This document shows, one piece after another, positions 1-7,123 of a stretch of 23,580 bases of DNA. Position 1 is the first letter of the stretch. Each line of letters begins with the position of its first letter. The notes below the pieces were generated by a model. The model did no database searches. It worked only from the letters and a program-made list of their open reading frames with translations, and had not been told where the DNA came from. The stretch is from assembly GCA_036276235.1 (NCBI GenBank), contig DATBDZ010000453.1:1-23580 (forward strand), given 5' to 3'. This DNA is from JANWHF01 sp036276235. GTDB taxonomy: Bacteria > Planctomycetota > Phycisphaerae > Tepidisphaerales > Tepidisphaeraceae. A program made the translations under genes and the position numbers.

Positions 1-1662
1 CCCAAGCAGATGCATCGGAAAATGGCAGCGGCGATGGAAGAGTGCGTGCTTGAGATTCGGCGTATCCAAAGCGAAGCGCGGCAGACCGGCGAATTCACGC
101 GCCCGCGCTGGCCGATGATCGTCCTGCGAAGCCCCAAGGGATGGACCGGTCCCAAGGAGGTTGATGGCCACAAGGTTGAAGGATTCTGGCGCTCTCACCA
201 GGTGCCGCTCGCCGGCGTTCACAATAACCCGCAACATCTCAAACAGCTTGAGGCCTGGCTGCGCAGTTACAAGCCGGAGGAGCTGTTCGACAGCGACGGC
301 CGGCTGATCCCTGAGTTGCGCGAGCTGGCCCCCAAAGGCCAGCGGCGCATGGGCGCCAACCCGCACGCCAACGGCGGTCTGCTGCGCCGCACGCTCCGAT
401 TCCCTGATTTTCGGAACTATTCCGTCGATGTGAAAAAACCAGGAAACACTGAAGCGGAAAACACCCGCCCGCTCGGCCAGTTCCTGCGCGACATCATGCG
501 CCTCAACATGAGTAACTTCCGGGTCTTCGGCCCGGATGAAACGGCCTCAAACCGTCTGGATGCCGTTTACGAAGCCAGCAAGAAATTGTGGTTGGCCCAG
601 ATGCTCCCCGAAGACGCCGACGGCGGCGAACTCGCCATCGACGGACGAGTTCTGGAAATGCTTTCCGAACATACGTTGGAAGGATGGCTCGAAGGATATC
701 TGCTCACCGGCCGCCACGGATTCTTCTCCACCTACGAGGCGTTTGTTCACGTCATCGATTCCATGTTCAATCAGCACGCTAAGTGGCTGGCCATTTGCCG
801 CCACCTGGCATGGCGTGCGCCGGTTTCTTCGCTGAATCTGCTGATTACCTCTACGGTCTGGCGGCAGGATCACAACGGATTCACGCACCAGGACCCGGGA
901 TTCCTTGATGTGGTCGTGAACAAGAGCCCCGACGTGTGTCGCATCTATCTGCCGCCGGATGCGAACACGCTGCTTTGCGTGGCCGATCACTGCCTGCGCA
1001 GCACCAACTACATCAACGTCATCGTTTCCGACAAGCAGAAGCACCTCCAATACATGACGATGGAGCAGGCGATCATTCACTGCACCAAGGGCATCAGCAT
1101 TTGGCCGCAAGCCAGTAACGACCAGGGCACCGAGCCGGATGTGGTGATGGCAACGGCCGGCGACATCCCGACCAAGGAGGCGCTGGCGGCCATCCTGATG
1201 CTGCGCGAGAGCTTCCCGACTTTGAAAATCCGCTTCGTTAACGTGGTGGATCTCTTCAAGCTCGTGCCAGATACCGAGCACCCGCATGGTCTGTCAGATC
1301 GCGACTTTGACAGCCTGTTCACCAAGGACAAGCCGATCATTTTCAATTTTCACGGATACCCGTGGTTGATTCATCGCCTGACGTATCGGCGTACGAATCA
1401 CCGGAACCTGCACGTTCGCGGCTACAAGGAAAAGGGAAACATCAATACGCCGCTGGACCTGGCCATCCAGAATCAGATCGATCGCTTCAGCCTTGCGATG
1501 GACGTGATCGATCGCGTCCCGTCGCTGAGCGTCGCCGGCGCGCATACCAAGGAGTGGCTGCGCAACAAACAGATCGAGTGCCAGGCCTATGCCTATGAGA
1601 ACGGCGTGGATCTACCCGAAGCCGACCAGTGGAAATGGCCCGCCCGAAAGGGCGAGAAGTGA
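1..1662 (+). CDS. xfp: Phosphoketolase (xylulose-5-P/fructose-6-P), C-terminal part, 5' end outside window
   Basis: This is a thiamine-diphosphate enzyme that cleaves xylulose-5-phosphate (and often fructose-6-phosphate) with phosphate to acetyl-phosphate plus an aldose phosphate. The frame is open from base 1, with Pro-Lys-Gln before the first Met at 10, so about 553 residues are present. Full-length enzymes have about 790-830, so the N-terminal third, with most of the ThDP-diphosphate site, is missing. Visible family features are WPMIVLRSPKGWTGP, FWRSHQVPL near the start, GRHGFFSTYEAF and VWRQDHNGFTHQDPGFLD in the pyrimidine-type domain, and NIDR-like C-terminal regions (INTPLDLAIQNQIDRFSLA). 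The stop is 3 bases before the exchanger gene, which suggests co-transcription. Acetyl-phosphate made here could feed the acetate kinase at 17747. Family identity is certain. Substrate preference (X5P only or also F6P) cannot be read. Confidence 0.95.
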   Translation, partial: PKQMHRKMAAAMEECVLEIRRIQSEARQTGEFTRPRWPMIVLRSPKGWTGPKEVDGHKVEGFWRSHQVPLAGVHNNPQHLKQLEAWLRSYKPEELFDSDGRLIPELRELAPKGQRRMGANPHANGGLLRRTLRFPDFRNYSVDVKKPGNTEAENTRPLGQFLRDIMRLNMSNFRVFGPDETASNRLDAVYEASKKLWLAQMLPEDADGGELAIDGRVLEMLSEHTLEGWLEGYLLTGRHGFFSTYEAFVHVIDSMFNQHAKWLAICRHLAWRAPVSSLNLLITSTVWRQDHNGFTHQDPGFLDVVVNKSPDVCRIYLPPDANTLLCVADHCLRSTNYINVIVSDKQKHLQYMTMEQAIIHCTKGISIWPQASNDQGTEPDVVMATAGDIPTKEALAAILMLRESFPTLKIRFVNVVDLFKLVPDTEHPHGLSDRDFDSLFTKDKPIIFNFHGYPWLIHRLTYRRTNHRNLHVRGYKEKGNINTPLDLAIQNQIDRFSLAMDVIDRVPSLSVAGAHTKEWLRNKQIECQAYAYENGVDLPEADQWKWPARKGEK

Positions 1663-1665
1663 TCC

Positions 1666-3336
1666 ATGAGCTGGTTGTTTCAACTGCAAAGCACGCATCC
1701 CGTCGCGCATGCCGTGGGGATTCTTTCCCTCGTGTGCACGGGCGGGATGGCACTGGGCAGCATCAAGTTTCGCGGCGCGGGGCTGGGGGCGGCTGCCGTG
1801 CTCTTTGCCGGGATTATCGTCGGCCACTTCTGCAAACCCGTCCATAAGGACATGCTCAATTTTGTAAAGGAGTTTGGGCTGATCCTGTTTGTGTTCGCGA
1901 TCGGAATGCAGTTGGGGCCCGGCTTTTTCTCAGCGCTGCGTAAGCAGGGGCTGAAGCTCAACGCTCTGGCGGCCGGATTAATAGTCCTGACCGCTGTGAC
2001 TGTGCCGCTGGTCGGATGGATGGTGCATTTTGATTCCGCCGCCTCGCTTGGCCTTTTTGCGGGCGTGTCGGTGAACATGCCGGCATTGGGTGCCGCCACA
2101 CAAACCCTGCAAACCCTGCCGAACATTCAGCCTGATCGCCTTTCGTTACCCGCGCTGGCGTGCGCGGTTTCTTATCCCACCGCCATCATTTGCAGCATCG
2201 TGACATTGATGTTGCTCAAGCGAATTCTGCGAATCAACCCCGCGCTGGAAGCAGCGGAGTACGGCGCACGCAATCACCGAACCGCCGAGCCGCTGGAGCG
2301 GCGGACTCTGGTCGTCGATAATCCGAACCTCGACGGCGTGCGACTCGACGTCATTCCATCGCGCATGGAGACTGGCGTTACGATTTCCCGTGTGCGACAG
2401 GACGGGCAAATTCGCACGGCGTCCGATGCCATCGCAATTCATCGCGGCGACTGCCTTGCCGTCGTCGGCACGCGCGCGGGGCTGGATCAATTTCAGCGCG
2501 TTGTCGGACGGCAAAGCGACGAGGACATTGCAGTGGGGGAAGCGGGCATCGCGGTGCGGCGGGTTGTGGTCACCGATCGTCGCGCTGTCGGCCGCAGTAT
2601 CGGAGAACTCAACCTGAATGCGCGATTTGGAGTGGTGGTCACGCGCATTTCCAGAGCCGATCTGGAATTGCCTGCTGTTCCGAATTTACGTTTGCAGTTT
2701 GGCGACCGGGTTCAGCTCGTGGGCGGAGACGCCGAGCTCGACAATGCGGGGGCGGTGTTGGGCAATTCGATTCATGCACTGAATGAGACGAGTTTCATTC
2801 CATATTTCCTCGGAATGTTCTTCGGCATTGCCCTGGGCACAATGCCGCTGGCCGTCCCCGGGCTCCCGCAGCCCGTGCGCTTGGGACTGGCGGGCGGCCC
2901 TCTTATCGTCGCGTTAATCGTCGGGCGCTTTGGTCGGATCGGCCGGCTGGTCTGTTACATGCCCGCCAGCGCGAACATGGCGTTTCGAGATTTTGGCATC
3001 GCATTGTTCTTTGCCGCCGTTGGTTTGGAAGCCGGCCCGAAATTCTTTTCTACGGTCTTCAGCGCGGCGGGTGTCCAGTGGCTGCTCGTCGGCGCTTGTC
3101 TCACGATCTTGCCGATGCTGGCGATCGGAATTTTTGCGCGCGTCGTCCTACGCGTGAATTTCCTGGACATCGCCGGCCTGCTTGCCGGCAGCATGACCAA
3201 TCCGCCCGCGCTCACTTTCGCCACCAAAGTATTTGGGTCCGATGCTCCCACGGTTGCCTATGCCACTGTCTATCCGCTGACGATGCTCTTGCGAATCCTC
3301 GCGGCCCAGATTCTGGCGATTGTGCTTTGCAGCTAA
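1666..3336 (+). CDS. YidE/YbjL/AspT-family membrane exchanger with central TrkA-C-like domains
   Basis: 556 residues, close to the usual size of the aspartate:alanine exchanger (AAE) family. An N-terminal membrane half (about residues 10-180) holds repeated hydrophobic helices, including GLILFVFAIGMQLGPGFFSALR. This is followed by a soluble region (about 200-365) that reads as two TrkA-C/RCK-like modules (SRVRQDGQIRTASDAIAIHRGDCLAVVGT and ISRADLELPAVPNLRLQFGDRVQLVG). A second membrane half (about 375-556) repeats the motif as IALFFAAVGLEAGPKFFS. The duplicated GxQLGPGFF / GLEAGPKFF sequences are characteristic. AspT swaps aspartate and alanine; most members have unknown substrates. It starts 3 bases after the phosphoketolase stop, so it is probably in that operon and may export or exchange an acid produced with it. 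That role is inference. No strong Shine-Dalgarno is seen (only AGAAG-like). Confidence 0.88.
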   Translation: MSWLFQLQSTHPVAHAVGILSLVCTGGMALGSIKFRGAGLGAAAVLFAGIIVGHFCKPVHKDMLNFVKEFGLILFVFAIGMQLGPGFFSALRKQGLKLNALAAGLIVLTAVTVPLVGWMVHFDSAASLGLFAGVSVNMPALGAATQTLQTLPNIQPDRLSLPALACAVSYPTAIICSIVTLMLLKRILRINPALEAAEYGARNHRTAEPLERRTLVVDNPNLDGVRLDVIPSRMETGVTISRVRQDGQIRTASDAIAIHRGDCLAVVGTRAGLDQFQRVVGRQSDEDIAVGEAGIAVRRVVVTDRRAVGRSIGELNLNARFGVVVTRISRADLELPAVPNLRLQFGDRVQLVGGDAELDNAGAVLGNSIHALNETSFIPYFLGMFFGIALGTMPLAVPGLPQPVRLGLAGGPLIVALIVGRFGRIGRLVCYMPASANMAFRDFGIALFFAAVGLEAGPKFFSTVFSAAGVQWLLVGACLTILPMLAIGIFARVVLRVNFLDIAGLLAGSMTNPPALTFATKVFGSDAPTVAYATVYPLTMLLRILAAQILAIVLCS

Positions 3337-3769
3337 ACTTCGACGTTCCAAGCTGGCGAAGGTCAGGTATTCACCTATTCAGTGACAGCGGAAACCCGCC
3401 AGACAAATCAGCATATTCCTTGATTTAGAACCGATTGATTCGAAGGCACACTCGCGAGCCTATGAGCGAATTTGTTGGCGCCTTCGCATCAGATCAAAAC
3501 AAACCCGCCTCAGGCGGAGCATTGTATTGCAATAGTTGTGTAAGCAAGCTTGCACTTCGGACATGCCGAAAAAAATACGACGCTTCATTATTGAGGATTA
3601 ATGAAATCCCTGTGAAATCCATTTATCGGCTAACCAGGATTTTTTATTGTCGTCAACGGGCAAAATTTTGTAGGCTGATTGCCAGTCAGGTATGGTGGTG
3701 CCTACGCTTGGGCTCGTTGTGTCGCTCAGCGTGGGGCCCATTTACTTTAAGACCGCGTCAGGTGTTTCC
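3337..3769. other. Intergenic spacer before the histidine kinase gene
   Basis: About 430 bases without a convincing gene. It is clearly more AT-rich than the flanking genes, as expected for a promoter region. It contains a small inverted repeat (CCGCCT/AGGCGG at 3505-3517), a GCAAGCTTGC palindrome around 3545-3554, and a sequence at 3510-3529 that recurs before the polyphosphate kinase. An open frame of 112 codons at 3435-3773 crosses it, but it has no family resemblance, no good ribosome site and runs into the kinase, so I do not call it. No hairpin followed by a T-run is evident after the exchanger gene. Confidence 0.5.
3510..3529 (+). promoter_or_regulatory. Candidate shared upstream element, copy 1
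   Basis: TCAGGCGGAGCATTGTATTG here differs at only two positions from TCAGGCGGAGTCTTGTATTG at 6206-6225. Both lie upstream of genes on the same strand (sensor kinase; PPK2). This could be a regulator site or part of a dispersed repeat. The match was found by eye and has no statistical test. Confidence 0.3.
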
Positions 3770-5281
3770 ATGAATTTGACTTCAACCATGGACGCGGCGG
3801 GGATTTTGGACGATGCCGAGTTGCGACTCCGCGAGACCGCCAACGCGGTGCCGGCCATGATCTGGATGTCGGGTCCGGGGACGCCCGTGACTTTTTTCTA
3901 CAACAAGGGCTGGCTGGATTTCGCCGGCGGTGAGCCCTCTCACGGCGCGGACGATCACTGGGAAGCTGTTCATCCCGACGATCGCGAACGCTGCACGCAA
4001 ATATTTGCAAAAGCATTTGCGGCTATCGGCAAGTTTTCGATGGAATGCCGGCGGCGCGCCGCCGATGGTGAATACCGCTGGCTGCTGGACAGCGGCGTGC
4101 CAAGATTCGCGCCCGGCGGAGCATTCCTCGGCTACATCGGCTGCGCTGCCGACATCAGCGGACAACGACGCGCCGACGAACGATTTCGACAGGTGATGGA
4201 GGCAGCGCCCAGCGCGATGTTGCTGGTGAATTCACAAGACAGGATCACCCAGGTCAATGCCCAAACGCAAGGCGTCTTCGGGTATGCCCCCGAAGAGCTG
4301 ATCGGCAAAACTGTGCAAACGGTTATTCCGGGTTGGGCCGCGCTCGCAGGTTCGCAAGGCGTTCGCGGCGGCGCTTCAACCGCGCGGCCGCCGTCCAAGG
4401 GAATCGAAGCGGAGCTGTATGGAAAGCGCAAGGATGGCAGTCAGGCGCCGATCGAAATAGGCCTGAACCACCTTGCCGCCAAGGACGAAACGCTCACGCT
4501 CGCATCCGTGATTAATCTCACGGAGCGAAGAAACATGGAGCGGGAGCAATCGCGCCAGCGCAACGAGCTGGCGCACCTCGCACGCGTGGCGGTCCTGGGC
4601 GAGCTCACCGGAGCTCTGGCGCATGAGTTGAACCAGCCGCTGACCGCCATCCTGAGCAACGCGCAGGCGGCACAGGGATTTCTTGCCGATGGCCGTTCCG
4701 GGATCGATGAGATGCGGGCGATTCTCGAGGACATCGTCAGCGAGGATCGCCGAGCTGGAGAAGTCATTCGCCGGCTCCGGACGTTGTTCCGTAAGGGCGA
4801 AGTGCAATGCGAAGCCATTAGTCTCAACGAGATGGCCGCGGACGCGCTCAAGCTGATGAACAATGAGCTGGTCAATCATCATATAAAAGTCCGCACCGAA
4901 TTCACCGCGACTCTGCCGCCGGTTGATGGCGATCGCGTGCAAATCCAGCAGGTGCTCATCAATCTGATCTTGAATGCCGCCGATGCGATGGCCGACAAGC
5001 CCATCGATAAACGGATCCTATCTGTAAGTTCTCAGGTGAGTAGCGACGGAGACGTCGAAGTTTGTGTCTCGGATACAGGTTGTGGAATTCCCACCGACCA
5101 ATTGGAGCGGCTGTTTGAGCCGTTCTTTACGACCAAGTCTCAGGGGATGGGACTTGGTCTGACCGTCTGCCGCACGATCATTACCGCCCATTCCGGGAAG
5201 CTCTCGGCTTCCAACAACCCCGTCGGCGGTGCGTGCTTTCATGTGACGATCCCTCCCAGAAGGACAGGAGCTGGCGTATGA
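3770..5281 (+). CDS. Soluble PAS-PAS sensor histidine kinase, FixL-like
   Basis: A 503-residue kinase from ATG 3770; an in-frame ATG at 3692 would add 26 poorly supported residues. The order is PAS_3-type domain (about 20-130, ending GYIGCAADISGQ), a second PAS (about 138-252, with FGYAPEELIGK and GKRKDGSQAPIEIG), then HisKA with the phospho-acceptor in AHELNQP (His285). The HATPase domain follows, with N-box Asn402 in LINLILNAADAM, G1 box DTGCGIP (435-441), FEPFFTTK and GMGLGL (459-464). There are no transmembrane segments, so it should sense a cytoplasmic signal. Domain order and sequence resemble FixL/TodS-type kinases. The second PAS lacks a FixL-type RHDGY histidine, so haem-based oxygen sensing is not supported there. 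Its stop overlaps the regulator start as ATGA, so the two form an operon and a likely cognate pair. The signal is unknown. Confidence 0.93.
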   Translation: MNLTSTMDAAGILDDAELRLRETANAVPAMIWMSGPGTPVTFFYNKGWLDFAGGEPSHGADDHWEAVHPDDRERCTQIFAKAFAAIGKFSMECRRRAADGEYRWLLDSGVPRFAPGGAFLGYIGCAADISGQRRADERFRQVMEAAPSAMLLVNSQDRITQVNAQTQGVFGYAPEELIGKTVQTVIPGWAALAGSQGVRGGASTARPPSKGIEAELYGKRKDGSQAPIEIGLNHLAAKDETLTLASVINLTERRNMEREQSRQRNELAHLARVAVLGELTGALAHELNQPLTAILSNAQAAQGFLADGRSGIDEMRAILEDIVSEDRRAGEVIRRLRTLFRKGEVQCEAISLNEMAADALKLMNNELVNHHIKVRTEFTATLPPVDGDRVQIQQVLINLILNAADAMADKPIDKRILSVSSQVSSDGDVEVCVSDTGCGIPTDQLERLFEPFFTTKSQGMGLGLTVCRTIITAHSGKLSASNNPVGGACFHVTIPPRRTGAGV

Positions 5282-5934
5282 ACGATCCGACCAACAATGT
5301 TGTGTATGTTGTCGATGACGATCCGCCGGTCCTCAAGGCGGTGGCCCGCGTGCTGCGCTCGGCCGGGTATCAGGCCGTCACGTTTTCTTCCTCGCAACGA
5401 TTTCTGGATCAGCACGACACGGCGGTTCCATGCTGTGTGGTGCTGGATCTGGCGATGCCAGGGATTAGCGGCCTGGAACTGCAAATGAAGCTGGCCGCCG
5501 CGCGAACGGAGATGCCAATCATTTTCCTCACCGGGCAAGGCGACGTCCCGACCAGCGTGAAGGCAATGAAGCAGGGGGCCGCCGACTTTCTCACCAAGCC
5601 AGTCGAGCGCGAGGCGCTGCTGGGTGCAGTTCGTGTGGCGCTGGGCAAGGACCACGCAAGGCGGATCGCACAACAGGAAATGGCTGAGACGCTCCGGCGT
5701 CTATCGAGCCTCACATCGCGCGAGTACGAGGTGTTCGAGCACGTGATCAAAGGGGACCTCAATAAACAAACCGCCGCCGAACTCGGCGCCGCCGAAAAAA
5801 CAATCAAGGTGCACCGAAGCCGCGTGATGGACAAGATGCAGGTGCGATCTGTCGCCGCGCTCGTCCGGATGGCCGAGCGCGCCGGAATCGCCGTTCCCGC
5901 CGAAGAACAGCAGCGGGTCCGCCATAGCTTTTAA
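5278..5934 (+). CDS. FixJ/NarL-type response regulator
   Basis: A 218-residue response regulator. The receiver domain (about 7-122) shows the acidic pocket VVDDD (11-15), phospho-acceptor Asp57 in VVLDLAMPG, Thr85 in IIFLTG and Lys107 in FLTKPVE. A LuxR-type helix-turn-helix follows (about 140-205: LTSREYEVFEHVIKGDLNKQTAAELG, then KTIKVHRSRVMDKM). The start is ATG 5278, which overlaps the kinase stop as ATGA and has a good purine-rich site (AGGACAGGAG, 5261-5270). A longer frame from 5233 lies wholly inside the kinase and is rejected. The regulator probably acts as a DNA-binding transcription activator phosphorylated by the upstream kinase. Targets are unknown; the recurring element at 3510 and 6206 is one speculative candidate. 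Confidence 0.94.
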   Translation: MNDPTNNVVYVVDDDPPVLKAVARVLRSAGYQAVTFSSSQRFLDQHDTAVPCCVVLDLAMPGISGLELQMKLAAARTEMPIIFLTGQGDVPTSVKAMKQGAADFLTKPVEREALLGAVRVALGKDHARRIAQQEMAETLRRLSSLTSREYEVFEHVIKGDLNKQTAAELGAAEKTIKVHRSRVMDKMQVRSVAALVRMAERAGIAVPAEEQQRVRHSF

Positions 5935-5975
5935 CGGCAAGTTCATCTTCCACTCGCCTATATTTTCGCAAGCCC

Positions 5976-6049
5976 TCATGCTGAGGTACTCCGAAGCATC
6001 TGGCCCACTCGGGCAATCCAGCCAGATGCTTCGGAGTACCACAGCATGA
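5976..6049. repeat. Large inverted repeat, 29-base arms with 16-base loop
   Basis: The left arm 5976-6004 (TCATGCTGAGGTACTCCG onward, ending CATCTGGC) and right arm 6021-6049 (GCCAGATGCTTCGGAGTACC onward) are reverse complements at 28 of 29 positions. The loop is 6005-6020. The hairpin lies 42 bases after the regulator stop. It has no T-run, so it is a poor classical terminator, although it could stabilise or block 3' ends of RNA. The near-perfect arms look like a dispersed palindromic element (REP- or MITE-like) rather than a chance structure. Confidence 0.85.
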
Positions 6050-6205
6050 CGGTACTCACGTGTCGCAATTCTCGAGCTGTAACGCTGTTGCCCCCCCGAC
6101 ACCGTTGCAAGCGGTGGCTCGTCCAATACGACCAAAGTCCTACAGCATCGCTTTTGAAGGCTGCTATGCTCTGCTGCGCGACTTGCCTTTGCGGGCAGGC
6201 GCTTA

Positions 6206-6225
6206 TCAGGCGGAGTCTTGTATTG
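6206..6225 (+). promoter_or_regulatory. Candidate shared upstream element, copy 2
   Basis: TCAGGCGGAGTCTTGTATTG matches 18 of 20 bases of the sequence at 3510-3529. It ends 26 bases before the PPK2 start. It could be a regulator site or a promoter element, or a remnant of a repeat. The evidence is similarity by eye only. Confidence 0.3.
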
Positions 6226-6251
6226 ACTCTGAATTCATACAGCAGCCCCAC

Positions 6252-7061
<810 letters not shown>

Positions 7062-7063
7062 AG

Positions 7064-7098
7064 GTGCGTAATGCGTGATTCGTGATGCGTAATGCGTC
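7064..7098 (+). repeat. Heptamer tandem repeat between convergent genes
   Basis: Five back-to-back heptamers fit the consensus ATGCGTR: GTGCGTA, ATGCGTG, ATTCGTG, ATGCGTA, ATGCGTC. The array starts two bases after the PPK2 stop and ends before glgP. Heptamer arrays of this type can vary in copy number between strains. No function is evident. Confidence 0.75.
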
Positions 7099-7123
7099 CG
7101 AGCGGCTCGATCAGTCCCGCGCC

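Larger units (their letters stand above)
5935..6251. other. Spacer between response regulator and PPK2 genes, repeat-bearing
   Basis: About 317 bases with no supported gene. It contains the large hairpin at 5976-6049, a weak copy of the GGACTAAAGTCC palindrome family (CGACCAAAGTCCTAC, 6129-6143), and the recurring element at 6206-6225, 27 bases before the PPK2 start. The long open frame in phase with PPK2 (from 6060) runs through this repeat-rich sequence and is not taken as coding upstream of 6252. Confidence 0.5.

Noticed and set aside
547..1287. 246-codon antisense frame opposite phosphoketolase
   Set aside because: Antisense shadow with no domain and no ribosome site.
3505..3517. CCGCCT/AGGCGG hairpin as a terminator for the exchanger gene
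   Set aside because: One-base loop, six-base arms, no T-run and about 170 bases from the stop.
3435..3773. 112-codon open frame before the histidine kinase
   Set aside because: No family similarity or ribosome site; it overlaps the kinase start and lies in a low-GC spacer with repeats.
6060..6251. 64-codon in-frame extension upstream of PPK2
   Set aside because: Runs through repeat-rich spacer and gives a non-PPK2 N-terminus; ATG 6252 gives the family length.
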